Assembly: GCA_964247055.1 (NCBI GenBank)
Contig: OZ176050.1
Coordinates: 10,974,001 to 11,038,000, forward strand
From: Paragordius varius
Taxonomy: Eukaryota; Nematomorpha
DNA: 64,000 nt
Direction: 5' to 3'
Below the pieces are notes generated by a model. That model worked only from the letters and a program-made list of their open reading frames with translations, was not told where the DNA came from and made no database searches. Within the stretch, counting starts at the first letter, position 1; each line of letters starts with the position of its first letter. Positions 41,143-54,600 of the stretch are shown in pieces. The translations under genes and the position numbers were made by a program.

Positions 41143-41204
41143 TCTCCCATATTTTATTAAATGCAGTTTTTCGCGCGCGTTATCCAAACAATCTATTTTT
41201 GTGT

Positions 41205-43792
41205 TTATTTGATTAAGAGATTAGATCTACAATGCGGTAATGGTAATCCATCAGGTCCAATTTCACATGGTGCATCCAGACCAGGGTCTCCCTACATCCC
41301 CATTATAAAATTTTACTTTGTAAAAGAAACAAGTAAATTAAACAATGCTTAGAATACTACTGTACCCATTTTATTGTTGGCCAATCGGCAAAACAGTAGC
41401 CTATAGTATAAAGCATATATTCCATAAACAAATATTCAAATTTAATGTTTTGAGATAATAAAAAGTGGTTTAATTTCACCCATTTGTTGTTATTTAATCA
41501 CACGTTACTGTATTGTCAATTGGTGAAAAATAATGTCTAATGGGCGACAATAAAATGGGTACTGTATATTACAGTAACCCCTGCCCCCCTCCTTCATCAT
41601 GGTTTTATTGAAAAACAGCTTCCCACCAAAATGTTAGTTCGTTTGGTAATAAACCAAAAATAATGATAAAAATTAAAATTTAATTTTATATTTTAAGTGT
41701 ATTTTTGAAAAAAACTGTTTAGTTTTTTTGATTTTTCTCATAAGCCATATATTTTCCACAATCGGGCTCATTATAAGGGGGGGTGTGCGCAGTTCACTGT
41801 ATTTAATGTATTTAAAAATTTACTTGATCTCCTTTAGGACCTATTTTCCCGCGTTTTCCTCGATCACCCTTTATATTAAAATTTATGTTATAGCAACAAA
41901 TAAGAGCGCTAAATTGCAAAAGAAATTCATAATAATATTAATTCCTTACTTTTTCTCCTTTGGGCCCAATTGGTCCAGGTGCGCCCTAAAATAAGTAAAA
42001 AATAATTATTTCCAGTTTTACAATAAATTAAAAATTTTATTAATGAGAAAAAATGGGTACTTGTGGGCCTTGTGGTCCTGGTTGTCCCTTTAATATAAAA
42101 TAAATAAAATCTTATATGGTAGTATGATTTGCCACATTAGCAACACAAGTTATAAAATAGCTCAATATCAACGCACTTTGGAATATTGTAAAAAGACAAA
42201 ATAAAACATAAAAATGCTTACTATTCGGCATTGTCATTTATATGTTTTGACAAAAAAAAATAAATTAGATTAGAATAAAATGTAAATATTTATATGTTAG
42301 AAAGATATGCAGAAAATATTTTTTACTTTAAGTGGGATACGTGATTCTTTGGACATAATCGATCTGCCGGGTAAGCCTGGTAAACCCTTTAAAAATATAA
42401 ATTTACCATATATAATATAATTTAGTATGACATCATGCACTTTCAATACAAAATATATAAAATTTTTAAATTATTTTATTTAACCTTGTTTATATTAAGT
42501 TTTTATAAATAGTGTTGATATCATGCAAATTAAATTTAATCGTATCAGATTTTTGGAATGAAAAAACTTTTTAATCAATTATATATTTATGGATAAAATA
42601 CGATATATAATTTGTTAGTTTTGTTAGTAGACGAAAACAATGGTATAGTAGATAGTGTGGAAGTAAAAGAATTAATAATATGTACGGGATAACCAAGCTC
42701 TCCACGTTCACCTTTGGGTCCTCTGTCACCCTAAAAAATATTATTAATTAGATTTTAAATTTTTAAAATTTAAAATAGTTGAAAAGGTTCAATTTATAAA
42801 ATTATCGAATTACTTTTGGGCCGGGTGGGCCTCTGAGTCCCGGTAGCCCAAGATTTCCAGGATTACCTGGGGTTCCCTAATAAACATAAAAATTGCGACA
42901 TTAATTTTTAAAAATAATAATATAATTGATATATTGGTATAACTTTAAAATGTATGTATGCTCTTACATTATAAAATCCCACAATCAACCAGAGAAAATA
43001 AGTGATTAATTTAAAAGAAAAGGGTTTTTGGCTAATCAACAAAATATGGTTTTGGTTAGAAAAATACCACTAATATTTATGCGAAAAATATTGGAAACCA
43101 ATTAACTGAGAAGTTAAATAATTAATTTTGCTTTTCAGTTTAAACATTTATTTACTATTGCTTGACAGCTCTAGCGGATTTTTAATGTATTATTTTAAAA
43201 TTTTCAAAAAAAATATTTAAGGGTCAAAAAGCAAATTAAAGCCGATACTATATTATGATTTATTGTTTACATTCACAGTTGATATATAGGCGGATAATTT
43301 TTAAACAAAAATTAACTTACAGGTAATCCCAAGTCACCCTTTTCTCCCTTCTCTCCTGGCATTCCAGACTTTCCCATCGGGCCCTAAATACGCATACATG
43401 GATGTAAATAATATAAATTAAAAAATTTGCACGCTTTAATAATGTATTTTGATCTTAAGTTACTTTCGCTTGCAGAAATCTAAATACACATGATATGATA
43501 AACATCTCTTAGACGATATAATTAAAGAAATGAAATGATAATTAAATTCCAAGTCGCGAATAAAAAATTTTAAAACCATTAAATTATCTAATTTAGGAGA
43601 TAGATTAATATATACAATTCACCTACTAAATTTATTGTAAGATATTATAAAATATTTATATAAAAAAATTAAAAACAATACCATTGGACCAGTAGCTCCA
43701 GGTATTCCTGGTGGGCCAGGTAAACCAGGTGGCTAAATAATAGTATTATAAATAAATTTTGTTTCTGAAATAAAGCAGTTTAATAATATTAA

Positions 43793-43849
<57 letters not shown>

Positions 43850-45284
43850 AATAAACTTACACCAATAATCCTTTGTGCGAATTCGAATCTTCGTTGTATT
43901 AAATCGCGCTAAAAAATGTATATAAGGTAAATGATTAATCCATACTTTAAGATTATTATATTAATAAAACGGAATTTTTGGATAATTTTAGTAGCAATTA
44001 CTGATGTTTTAGGAGATCGTTGTTCAATAACTTGACCAGAATCGCCTTTCGGACCTGGAAATCCTATGGGTCCTTGATCGCCTTTGTCACCCTAAAATTA
44101 ATATTTGCATGAAAAAAAGGCGTAAAAAGGATTACCAAACAAAAATTTATATACCTTTTCTCCAGGAAATCCTGGCATCCCAATCATGCCAACTGGACCC
44201 GCTGGTCCCTAAATAGTGATTATAAAATTAAAAATAAGGCTAAGCCTAATAAAAAATATTTTAAAATGTAATACTTGGATCAATGAGTATCTATGAAATG
44301 AATTTAATACATGTAAAAACGATTCTTTTAGTATAATTATTAAAAAAATAAAAAAACTTACCGAAGCGCCTGTCTAAATAAAACTTAAAAAATGGAAAAG
44401 GATGATAAAGTGTTGTAACCCAAATGTGCGTTGATATTGAATACACATAAAGCAACTTACTCAAAGCAAAATATATATGGGTAATATATAAAATGTCGAA
44501 CCATTCGTCCGCGTTCTCCTTTGCTTCCGGGCATCCCAGGGATACCAAAATCACCCCTTTCTCCTTTACTACCATCATTCCCCTATAACAAAATACATTG
44601 GCGTTTAAATTTATAGTTTTCAATGAAAACATGCATTTTTTGTGTGATTTTTCAAATTAAAATCATAGAATATTGGATTTTGTAAATTGTTTGATCGTGT
44701 TAAAAGAATTAAAATTTTTTAATGCTTCAATATCCACGTATAATGTGAAAAAATAAAAAAAATCATAAAAAGAAAAATGTAACACAAATATTCCACAGAA
44801 AATAATCATTCCTTTTTATGATACAAATATTATATATTCCAAATAAATTATTTTATTTTTATTACCCTTTCACCCTTATTGCCTGGGGGTCCGATAGGGC
44901 CTGGTTCACCGGGGGGCCCAGGTAAAAATTTAATCCCGCGAGAAACCATATTAATTTTGTCACTTATAGTGGAATCTTCCTTCTATAACATAAAAAAGGC
45001 AAATTAATTACAAATTTAAAAGTTGGTAGATATAATTAATTTATGTACAATATCAAAACTAAAATTTACCAATAAAGTTTTTAGAATTTCCATGAGCTCC
45101 TCATTTGCTACGGAATCGCCCTTTGCACCCTGAGATTATATTATGAATAGAATTAAAACCGCTTTTATTATACATGTGTTTGACTAAAATAGCGAATATA
45201 AATATGTTCATATTCAACTTTTAATACAGAACTTATTTGATAATAACATAAATATTATGAATAAGTTATTCGAAAAAAATCTAT

Positions 45285-45319
<35 letters not shown>

Positions 45320-46116
45320 TATATCTTTGGCATTTCATATTTTTGTTAACCAAAAATAATTATGGGACCATAGTTATTTTTATGATAATATTTAACATAT
45401 TCATAAGATGATAAATAGGGTTTCAGAATTATGTAAATTTTTAGCGTTTTCTATTAAATTTCAAGACCGCTCATCTAGTACTAAGATATAAACTCCTTTA
45501 AATATTATTTTTTGTGAAAAAATTGAAATAACAAATTCTGATTGACCGAAAATTTAATTCACCCTTCCGATCGTCGTTAATATTAAAATAAATATACCTT
45601 TTCTCCACGATCTCCTTTAGCACCGGATGGACCCTAAAAAAAATCATTAAAAATGACTTGATCATAATTAACGTTTTAAAATAGTATTTTATGTGGTTAT
45701 CCAATTTTTGTAAACATAATTATTAAGTAATTTTTAAGTGAAAATCATAAAAAGATGCTAAATTAAAAATCTCATGGACAAGCAGAATTTGGAATCTATG
45801 ATAACCTTGCAATATTATTTATTAATTTTATAAAATATGCTGTTTTTTCTTTATAACAAAAATTTAAACACTCAAAACTTGAAAAACCCCAGTATGGAAA
45901 ATTAAAAGATATATGATTTTATATAATACCGGAAATCCCATTCTCCCATCGAAACCTGGTAAACCGACAGGGCCTGGCAAGCCTGGTAAACCAGGTAGAC
46001 CGGGATCTCCTCTTTCGCCCTATTAGAATTAAAACAAAATATTAATTTTTTTTATATGTAAAAATATATAAAACTATCTAAAACTTTCATTTTTATTATC
46101 GCTATAGCTAAATAAA

Positions 46117-46168
<52 letters not shown>

Positions 46169-49100
46169 GATAAATAAAATTAGTTACCTTACAATCCACC
46201 ATCTTAACGTATTCATCGTAAGATGGTGGTTGTGTTTTTGGTCTCTATTTAAAAATTATTAAATTAAACATTAAATAAAATTTTTTAAAGAAAATAATGA
46301 AAACAAATTTAAGAATTTCGTAAATATTAATAAATACTTTCAAGAAAAATATTTCAGAGTTATCTATCGAGTTGAGTGAAAGAGATCGTTTGAGATGAGC
46401 CTATAAACAAATAAAATTAGTGTTTAAATTAAAATTCTTAACCTATCAAATTTTGATTTGATTATATATTTATGAATTCATAAATATTATATAAATATTA
46501 AATAGTAAATTTTGCAACAATATCAATAATTAAATACAAATTTTTTACCAAAGAATTGGTTTGCGACCTAAGACCCAAGTCATCTGGTTTATTCTAAATG
46601 AAAAATTCACAAAAAAATATACATTTATAAATAATAAATTATATTTTAAATATTTTTTTCGAATACAACCGAAAAATTATTTATAATTTAAGGATTTGAT
46701 TTTATTGAAAAAAGCGAAATTTATTGCATAATTTATATATTGTATTTATCTATTCGTACACAGGTGTAATCATTAATTTTTCGCTCTCAAATTATGGATG
46801 TGTATGGTATAGACGTCGTTTAATTTTGCGAATTCAAATAAAAATATAAATTATTTTTCATTAAATGCTAAATCATTAGAAATAATTTGTATGATATAAT
46901 ATTATATAATTACAATTATTATTACTATATTAATTATAATTAGTAAAATTTATGCAGCAGTTTAAATATTTTTATCAGTTTGATTTGATCTTGATTTTTA
47001 TTGAGGAATCACATCTATTTTATTTTATATGTATGATCTATTGATTTAATCAATACAAATTTTCACCTCGATGTCTATTACATTACTCATTTATTAAATA
47101 TTTAATATAGGCATAAGGTCTGAATTTCCTTTTACACAATATATTTACACATAACGGTTCCTGAAAAAAAAGGAATATTATAAAATGTAAATTTCAGCAA
47201 TATGCTACCATAAATCAAGTAGTTCCTTACATATATATTCAGTAAAACATTTACTAATATCTAATTTTTGCGTAATCGATTGATTTAAAAGTACATAAAA
47301 ATTAATAATAAACATCATTAACCTGATTTAAAAGTTCATTTTTTTCTTGATCTTTGGTGTTGCATTTGGGAATAACGCAATCTTTGCCCTATATATATAT
47401 ATATATATAAAATCGACAAAAGTGAAAAATTATTTTTGTTTTCATTGCAAAAAATTGAACTTTTTCGAAAAAAATAATTTTAAAAATATAATTTACAGGG
47501 GTCCCCGGAATTCCTGGTGGACCCATTGGGCCCATAGGACCTGGTGCACCAAACCATGCTGGTCCGTGAAGACCTCTTCGCCGTTTAACAGATCCCATGG
47601 TTTTGTTTAATCTACGCCCTATAAATGACGAAAAAATGCAATTTTTATATTACACAACGGAAATATATTTAGAATTTTTAATCTATGCAAATTTATGCAA
47701 CTCAAAAATATTTAAAAGTTGAATATTTATATGGTTTTGATATGTAACACCTCATATCAAATATTTGGGTCTTAATAAGTGCTATCAAGCACGAAACTAG
47801 TTTGCGATAACTATTTAGGATGGGTTCGCATATCAGTCTTTATATTTTCAATCATCATTTTTATTTTATATTCTATAATTTTTAAAATTCATCTCTCATA
47901 AAAGTTTTACCCCTGGGGTATTTTTGACAAATATTTATTGATTTTTAATGATTAGATTACCAAAAGTCAAACTAGAAGGGTTTATAACAAAATATTTAAA
48001 ATGTCCTTTTTTTCAAAGCGATCAATCGATACTACACAGCATATCAAAAAGGTAATTACTTACAGGCATTTTTACTCTACAAGTGGTTTGACAAAGCGGC
48101 TTGTCAAAAAGTCTGTTACCTAATTTCTCATATTAACAAAAGGTGTAAAACATTAAAAATAATGTAATATCAATTTTTAATCCGATAAATACTTTTTAAA
48201 TACTTTTACATATTTGTTATCTTTTAAGCTATATCTATACGATTTATAATACAAATCTCATTTATAATTGTTAAATTGCTGGCTGGCTATTAGTAATGTT
48301 TTAGGGTTAATTTACTAGATGGTTTACATTAATGAAAATCAAATTTCAATATTAACCATCCAATGGGATTATCATTATGCTATTAAATACACATAATAAA
48401 TAATAAATTATTCTTAGATTTTTTATTTTATTTTTATTCAATTCAATTACATTTAATAACAAAATTCTGGTTTTTGCCCATACACCAGAAGTTTGATAGA
48501 CTAAGAGGAAAACTATGAAAAAAAATATATTGTGGCGAATATTTAAATAAATATATATAGGATTTTTGTAATCTTGACTCAAGTGGTCCACGTTTCACAA
48601 AAACTATCAATGATCGTAAACAATATTTATAATTTATACATATAAATTCTGTATATTTATCACTTTAACATCCGATTATTTATAATGTATTTTAATACTT
48701 GAGGTAACTTATGTCAAGCTAGTATAAATATATAAGTTTAGGTATTATTGTGATTTTGAAATCTACCACATGTTATTATACATTGTATATTAATTATTTT
48801 TTACAGCAGATATTTGACTTTTGCATAGATAGGAAAAAGCATGAAAGTTATTATATAAAAAATGGTTAACAAAATTTTAAAAAAAGTATTTTTTATTTAG
48901 TCCCATCTGTCACATTATCGTTGAACATGAGTTGGTGATATAAAACTTGGGGAAAAAATGTTAAAATTACAGTAAATCATAAGGATTTTCGAATAATCAA
49001 CCATAAATTATTTTAAAAACAACCCAAAGTTTCTAGATCTTATAATTTGGTTAAATGCTTATATAAGTTAGGGACTATCCTAATTACCACGTTACATCTC

Positions 49101-50021
49101 AAAATACCACCGGTAATCACTTGGAATAGATGAACAAAAAATGCTAAAATTAACTTGAACATCGACATTTCCTTTGAAGGGCCGCATAAAATTTGGTTTT
49201 AAGCTCAATCAAATCTTTAGCTATAATGTGTAGTCTTTGATCCATTGAATTTTTTTCGGTGGGTGAGCTGTCGCCATACACAATAGTGCTTTTGTTAACT
49301 TTTTCATAGTAGAATAATGGTGGAGGGAATTTGTTTAGAGGTGATGTATGAGATCGTTTTGATCGAATTATAGATGAGACATCGATTAACTCTGAATTTT
49401 GCACATTCTAAATACAAATTAAAAATTATATTATATTTACATTAACAAAACTAATTGAACAAATAGTTTCAAATAATTTCATGATAATACGTGTGAGAAT
49501 GGTCCATTTATCCAACCGGTTTTATCCCGAACCAGCGAATTCTTATTTGTTAGCAAATAATTCAATCCGTTTTCTTCTGCAATATTTAAGCTATGGATGA
49601 GAGACAAATAATGTTTTTCCAGTTCGATAACACGATTTCGTAGACCCAGAAATTGTGACATCTGAAATGTAACATATAAATTGAAAAATAATGTCAGTAT
49701 TATGATAAATAATCCACCACTCAAAGGAAGAATGTAGTTTAATTGCTTTGAAAAACATCTCTTTTCCTTGCGATTGTTAGTTAAAGTTGACTTGGTTAAT
49801 CTGGACATGACTTTAGCGGGTAATTTTGAATTTGGTAAGGAATTCCTACTATGTTGATTGCCTATCAAATATTGTTTGATAAGTTTTGTTAGACGTTTTG
49901 GTTTCTGCTGACTTTGATAAGCCTCGCTGTGGTCTATAAGCCTCACAAGAGCTGCTATTTCATTTTTTTCAGGTTGAAGTGGAGACATTTTTTTCGAATT
50001 CTCATTTAATGAATTTGTCAT
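41205..50021 (-). CDS. Membrane-anchored collagen (MACIT type, collagen XIII/XXIII/XXV-like)
   Basis: Cell-surface collagen, type II orientation. Exons: 49491-50021, 49155-49407, 48060-48119, 47497-47618, 47323-47388, 47149-47160, 46549-46593, 46338-46400, 46188-46244, 45930-46019, 45598-45633, 45070-45129, 44866-44982, 44502-44582, 44362-44373, 44155-44208, 44002-44091, 43861-43908, 43682-43732, 43321-43383, 42814-42876, 42686-42730, 42327-42386, 42061-42087, 41950-41985, 41824-41868, 41205-41291. They total 757 aa. A basic cytosolic tail (1-95) leads to one membrane span (about 96-118, SGGLFIIILTLFFNLYVTF), a short coiled coil (121-146) and a furin-type site RSKR (192-195). A second helical stretch ending KCRC precedes four Gly-X-Y blocks split by non-collagen linkers. 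The C-terminus CEIGPDGLPLPHC is the conserved MACIT end. Almost all exons are whole codons starting at Gly. The exon 3 donor needs GTAATT, not the nearby GTAAGT, to keep frame. Confidence 0.92.
41360..41564. mobile_element. MITE family 1, copy d
   Basis: 205-bp element bounded by TA, with inverted ends CTGTACCCATTTTATTG and CAGTACCCATTTTATTG. An inner inverted pair (AAAACAGTAGCC and CGTTACTGTATTG) matches the copy at 1929. It lies in the last intron of the collagen gene, 68 bases past the start of the final exon on the plus map. Confidence 0.8.
43797..43846. repeat. (TA)n microsatellite
   Basis: About 25 TA units in a collagen intron, ending 14 bases from the donor of the exon at 43861-43908. 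Confidence 0.95.
46119..46162. repeat. (TA)n microsatellite
   Basis: About 22 TA units in the collagen intron between 46019 and 46188. Confidence 0.95.
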
Positions 50022-51664
50022 CTCGGTAACATGTCGAATAACTAATTATATTATCTATATAGTTCTTTTTGAGTTAATTGCAGATTAATGCAAAAATAAA
50101 ACTGATTGTCAAATTTTTCGTGATATGGGATTTGGCATCGCAATAACGAAATATACGAATTAGATGATAATCGAGACTAATATATTAATCAAATTTGAAT
50201 TCATAAAAATTTATGTTAAAAAAAATAAAAAGATAAAAAAAATTAACATCACATTCATTAGATAATAATTTATTGAAGGAAGAGGAGAGTTCTTATGTAA
50301 AAAAATGTAATAATAATTATATGGTGTAAATTTTACTAATGGTGTTTTGTCTTTACTCACTCAATAATTTTAAATAAACCACATCATCCTTTCTCTCTTT
50401 ACCATTCGCGGAATTCGATATAGAATTATTTGATAAAAAAATGTTGGTTCCTTAATATTTGTGAAAAAAATGGCTAAATTCTTTAAAATCCTATCCTATC
50501 CATGTTCCATTTGTTATATAAAATATATAAAAAAATCGAAATTATATTGTATATAGATTTTAAATATTAGAAAAATGCATTATATTTAATTCATTTTTAG
50601 CCAACGTGCTTACTTGACAAAATAATAGGAAAATAGGATTTATTTAACAACTTTTTGTTGTTTTAAAACTTATTTATCATGTATAAAACTTCTGCACACA
50701 CCTCAAGTAGTAAAGGTATTAATTTTTTACGTAATATCCAAATAGGCTAAAGAGATAACAAAAAATTTATGATAAAATGTATAAGAAGACTCTTGGTCGA
50801 TAAACTATCCTATCTTTCTCATATATTTATATATATAAAATATATAAATTACTCAGTCAATCAGTCAGTCACTTGAAAGAATATCAAATTACGTTAAAAT
50901 ATGTATATATATATACATACATCTCACTCTATTTACAAAATTAATTATCTATTATGTAAATTTGTGCATAAACAAAATTGTTAGTTTTTTATGAGAAACT
51001 TTATCTTACGTATAGATGACACGAAAAGCTGTATATTTATGGACAAGATTTATATTCTTTGGTATTTGTTTGCCTTTCAAAAAAATACTCAATTTTGAAC
51101 TTCATAGCAGCTAATGACAATTGAAATTAATGATGAAATATTAAAATTTAAGTAAAACCTTTTGCTATTATTATATAATCCACAATTAAAGGAGTTAGAG
51201 AATATTTACGAAAGTTCTTACAGAGGGCAAGTTTTTTGAGTTTCGTTTGTGTTGTTAACTCAAAAATTTTGGTTTTTATTCGCAAAAATTTTTTAGAACC
51301 AGTGTTATTTAGACGTTATACTTTATGAAATCGATATAATTTTTTTATTAAATAATATTTATTTAATAAAAATTAGTCAAGTACCACTGAATAGCCCCTT
51401 ATAATAAAAACATAGAAGTAAGATCTTGAAAAGTGGCAGTATAAGAAAAATTTTAAATAAACCTATACGAATATATACTATAGTATTTTTCTAAAATACT
51501 TTTTATCATCAAACATATGGTCATCAAATAATGTGCAAATTAGCACATAAGGCTGGAATATTAAAAATTAAACCATAATTTATTTAAATATAAATACATT
51601 ATTCATATTTAGGTTTATATAATAATAAAAACAATAATAAATAACCATCTTTTTGCCTACTTCA
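50022..51664. other. Collagen upstream region and coiled-coil gene 3' flank
   Basis: 1.6 kb between the collagen start codon and the stop of the coiled-coil gene. It must hold the collagen promoter and 5' UTR, but I see no clear TATA box or initiator; TATA-like strings are everywhere. No repeat or exon recognised. Confidence 0.5.
51579..51584 (-). promoter_or_regulatory. Candidate polyadenylation signal of the coiled-coil gene
   Basis: AATAAA on the minus strand, 81 bases past the stop codon. Confidence 0.4.
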
Positions 51665-54600
51665 TTAAACATCTCTAAAATGAGTTTTGTTTTTTTGATT
51701 GTTTTGCTGTATAATCCGTTTTATTCCAATTTCTTTTAACCGATTCGTGGTACTTATCGAAGAATCTCTCTGTTTAACCTTCATCAGTTCTTCAGACACT
51801 AAGGCTAATCTAGGTATCTCAATTTCTAAAGATTTGCTAGTTTTTAATGTTGAACTGGTCGTACTGTTTGGTTTACTAATCGTTGGTTGACTACCTTTAT
51901 TGTTTGTGATCATATCAGTTGATATGGTTGAATTTACACTATTCAGTGTTAATTTACGAATAGTTTCGTCTGGTAAACTTTTGACAGATTTACATTTAGT
52001 AACGGCGGATGAATTGTATTCAAGATCTTTCTCAGTAAGTTTCTTAAAATCGTCGAATTCTGCCCAAGACATGTCGGAATTTGTGTACCCATGGATAATT
52101 TTGTTTTTACACTTCACAATCTCTTAATTTTTACATTAAAATAATTTATATGGTTATACATTTCACCAACCACATTAATTGCTTATAAATTTGTTTATAA
52201 TTTTACAGTAATAAAAATTATCGCTTTACAATATTTAGATATGAGTTGTTTGGCAAACTATTACCTAACAGCAAAAACCCATAATTGTTATGTTAAATAA
52301 AATTTTAAAAGGTGATTTTTTTAATATATAACAAATGGGTGCAAACTTTCATTCAGGGTATTTATTTCTTCCATTAGTTTGACAGATACGTTTTGAAGGG
52401 AGTTTGCCACGGAGTCGGCTTTATCTCTTTGCATGCAAATCTGCATTAGATCTGTATTTACAGTAGCGTATGGCATAAAACATTATTAGTCCATAAAAGA
52501 ATAAAAAAATGTTTTTTTAATTAGATTAAGTTTAGTTGTTTATGTACATATCCATAATATCCCCTTGTTTTTAAAAAAACCTTTTTTATTCTTTTATAGT
52601 CAAATAATGTTTTATACCATACACTACTGTTAAATATTAAATTTATTTTAATCTATATATTTATAGAAATGGAAAATGCTGGCTTTGTGATCTGTTTCCG
52701 GAAAACCGGTAGACCCATTCCAAATATCAAAAAAATATAATCATTAATGAAATAGCTTCGCCCTTTTTTTGAAATAGGCCCCCAGTTCGGGTCCACCCCG
52801 TGTGAAAAACGGTTTTTTTGAAAACAGAAGTCCACAAAAATCGTATCTTTGAGACAATTTTCCGGAGAACGTGTTGGACCATTCAATTTCAAATATGATT
52901 TTTGTTTACTTATTTTCGATTGCGCCGAACATAGTCAGCTCGCTTTTTTAATTTAGGCCCTCTTTTTACCCGCTCCTCCGTAAAATGCCATTTTTTTCAA
53001 AAAACAAAGTCCACAAAAATAATTTTTTTAATCTATTTTTCGCCCAAGGTATGAGACCGTAAAAATTCAATAAGGATTCCAGGTATTCCCTGTTAAAAGG
53101 CAAAAATTTTAGACAAGCGTTTCTTTGATGATAGCTGCTGGGTAAGAAGCTACCAGCGAAAAAGTGACCGGCATATCGAAATAGCCTGCTTTTGGGGCTA
53201 AATTTCAGCAAACCTATCAGGCCATATGAGTTCGATAGCTGCTTAAAGTATTACCCGTAAAAAATTTTATATCGTGCGGTTTTAAATTAGCTGTTAATCA
53301 AGCCATTCACGCCCTGAAGAATGCGCCACCATTGAATGATTTTTTAGGAATTTTTCTATGGAATCAATCAAGATATAGGTATTCTCCGAAGGGAAAAATA
53401 TTAATCAAGCGCTTTTTTTGTATCAGCTTCTAGGAAGGGAGCTACCCGCCAAAAACTGCGCCATTATATATTACGTTGTTTTGGAACTTTTATAAAGAAA
53501 ACTTATGCCATATGAGCTCATTTAAAGTTCGAATCCGTAACTAGGTAAAAATTAATGTCAGACCCTTTTTTTATTAGCCGTTTTAAGGCCTTTTATGCCC
53601 TAATACGCTATCATATAACGATTATTTAGTGTTGATTAATTTTTTCGAATAATCCATGATACGATGGTCTCAGCGCTTTCTCCATATAGGCCTATGGATA
53701 GGGGTCTACCGGTTAAAACTGAGATGCCATACAAAATTGGTGTGGCTTTGGAGATAATTTTCAAAAAACTTAAGTAGCCATACGAGTTCAATAAAAGCTT
53801 TAAATATTACGCATAAAAAGGTAAATATTATAGTATAGCCGTTATTTCCGTTAGGCGTCAATTTGGAGCCCTTACACCAGTAAACAATATATTAGTATGA
53901 ATGCAACATTTAGAAAATCCGAGATCATAGCTATTAAATAATGTTTCGAAATAATCCACATATATATGGATCATTTTATTGATCCCTTTTTTCAAATAGC
54001 CACCCCAGAAGTCCAAAGGACTTCCTCGGGCTGCGTAGCAGCACGAGATTTACGCTAGTATATATATATATATATATATAATATCGCAGACACATTTTTC
54101 GATTTAACTAATTGTATACCAATATTGAATACGTTTATGGCTTCCATCGCTTTGATTTTATCGTGAACCAGATCATTGTGATGATCCTTGAATCGTCCTT
54201 TTATTCGGTCAATAATATCCTAAAACAAATAAAAATGTGGACAATTAAACATCATAAAGCAAGTTTACAGTATATTAATATTCTGATTTGCAAGATATCG
54301 CAGAGTAGTCTCATCAGAAAACATAAAGACATGGCTGATTATTTTGCTTTCTAAAAAATTGGATTAAAATTAAAATTTTATTGTTTTAACAATATTTGTA
54401 ATTTTTAAATAATTAAAATACCAAATAGTTTTTTAATTGTTTTTTTCGGTTCAAAATAATGTAAATAATTTTATCCTCATTAATATGGATTTGATAATAA
54501 GGAATGCTTAATATTCATCATATTCAAAAATCGTTTTAAAAATGATGTAACACTTTTCAGTCCATTTTATCTTTGACTAAGCAATTTATATTTTTTGAAT

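Larger units (their letters stand above)
36926..41204. other. Region between the proteasome gene and the collagen gene
   Basis: Upstream of PSMB7 and downstream of the collagen. A GC-richer patch at 37390-37780 (blocks such as GGGCCGAATGCGACTCGTGG) looks like a decayed DNA transposon. Diverged repeats fill 38190-39125, sharing AAATGGCGGCAAAAAAGTTT with 62130-62160 and, inverted, with 13925. SINE copy 2 follows at 39940. A patch at 40490-40620 is GC-rich, but I do not recognise it. No host exon seen. Confidence 0.55.

Noticed and set aside
47389-47598. Start of a separate short collagen-like protein
   Set aside because: It is an internal exon of the collagen gene read through its intron; phases on both sides join the larger model.
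52653-53211. Two minus-strand ORFs of about 80 codons
   Set aside because: They fall wholly inside the longest Helitron copy and do not recall Rep or helicase.
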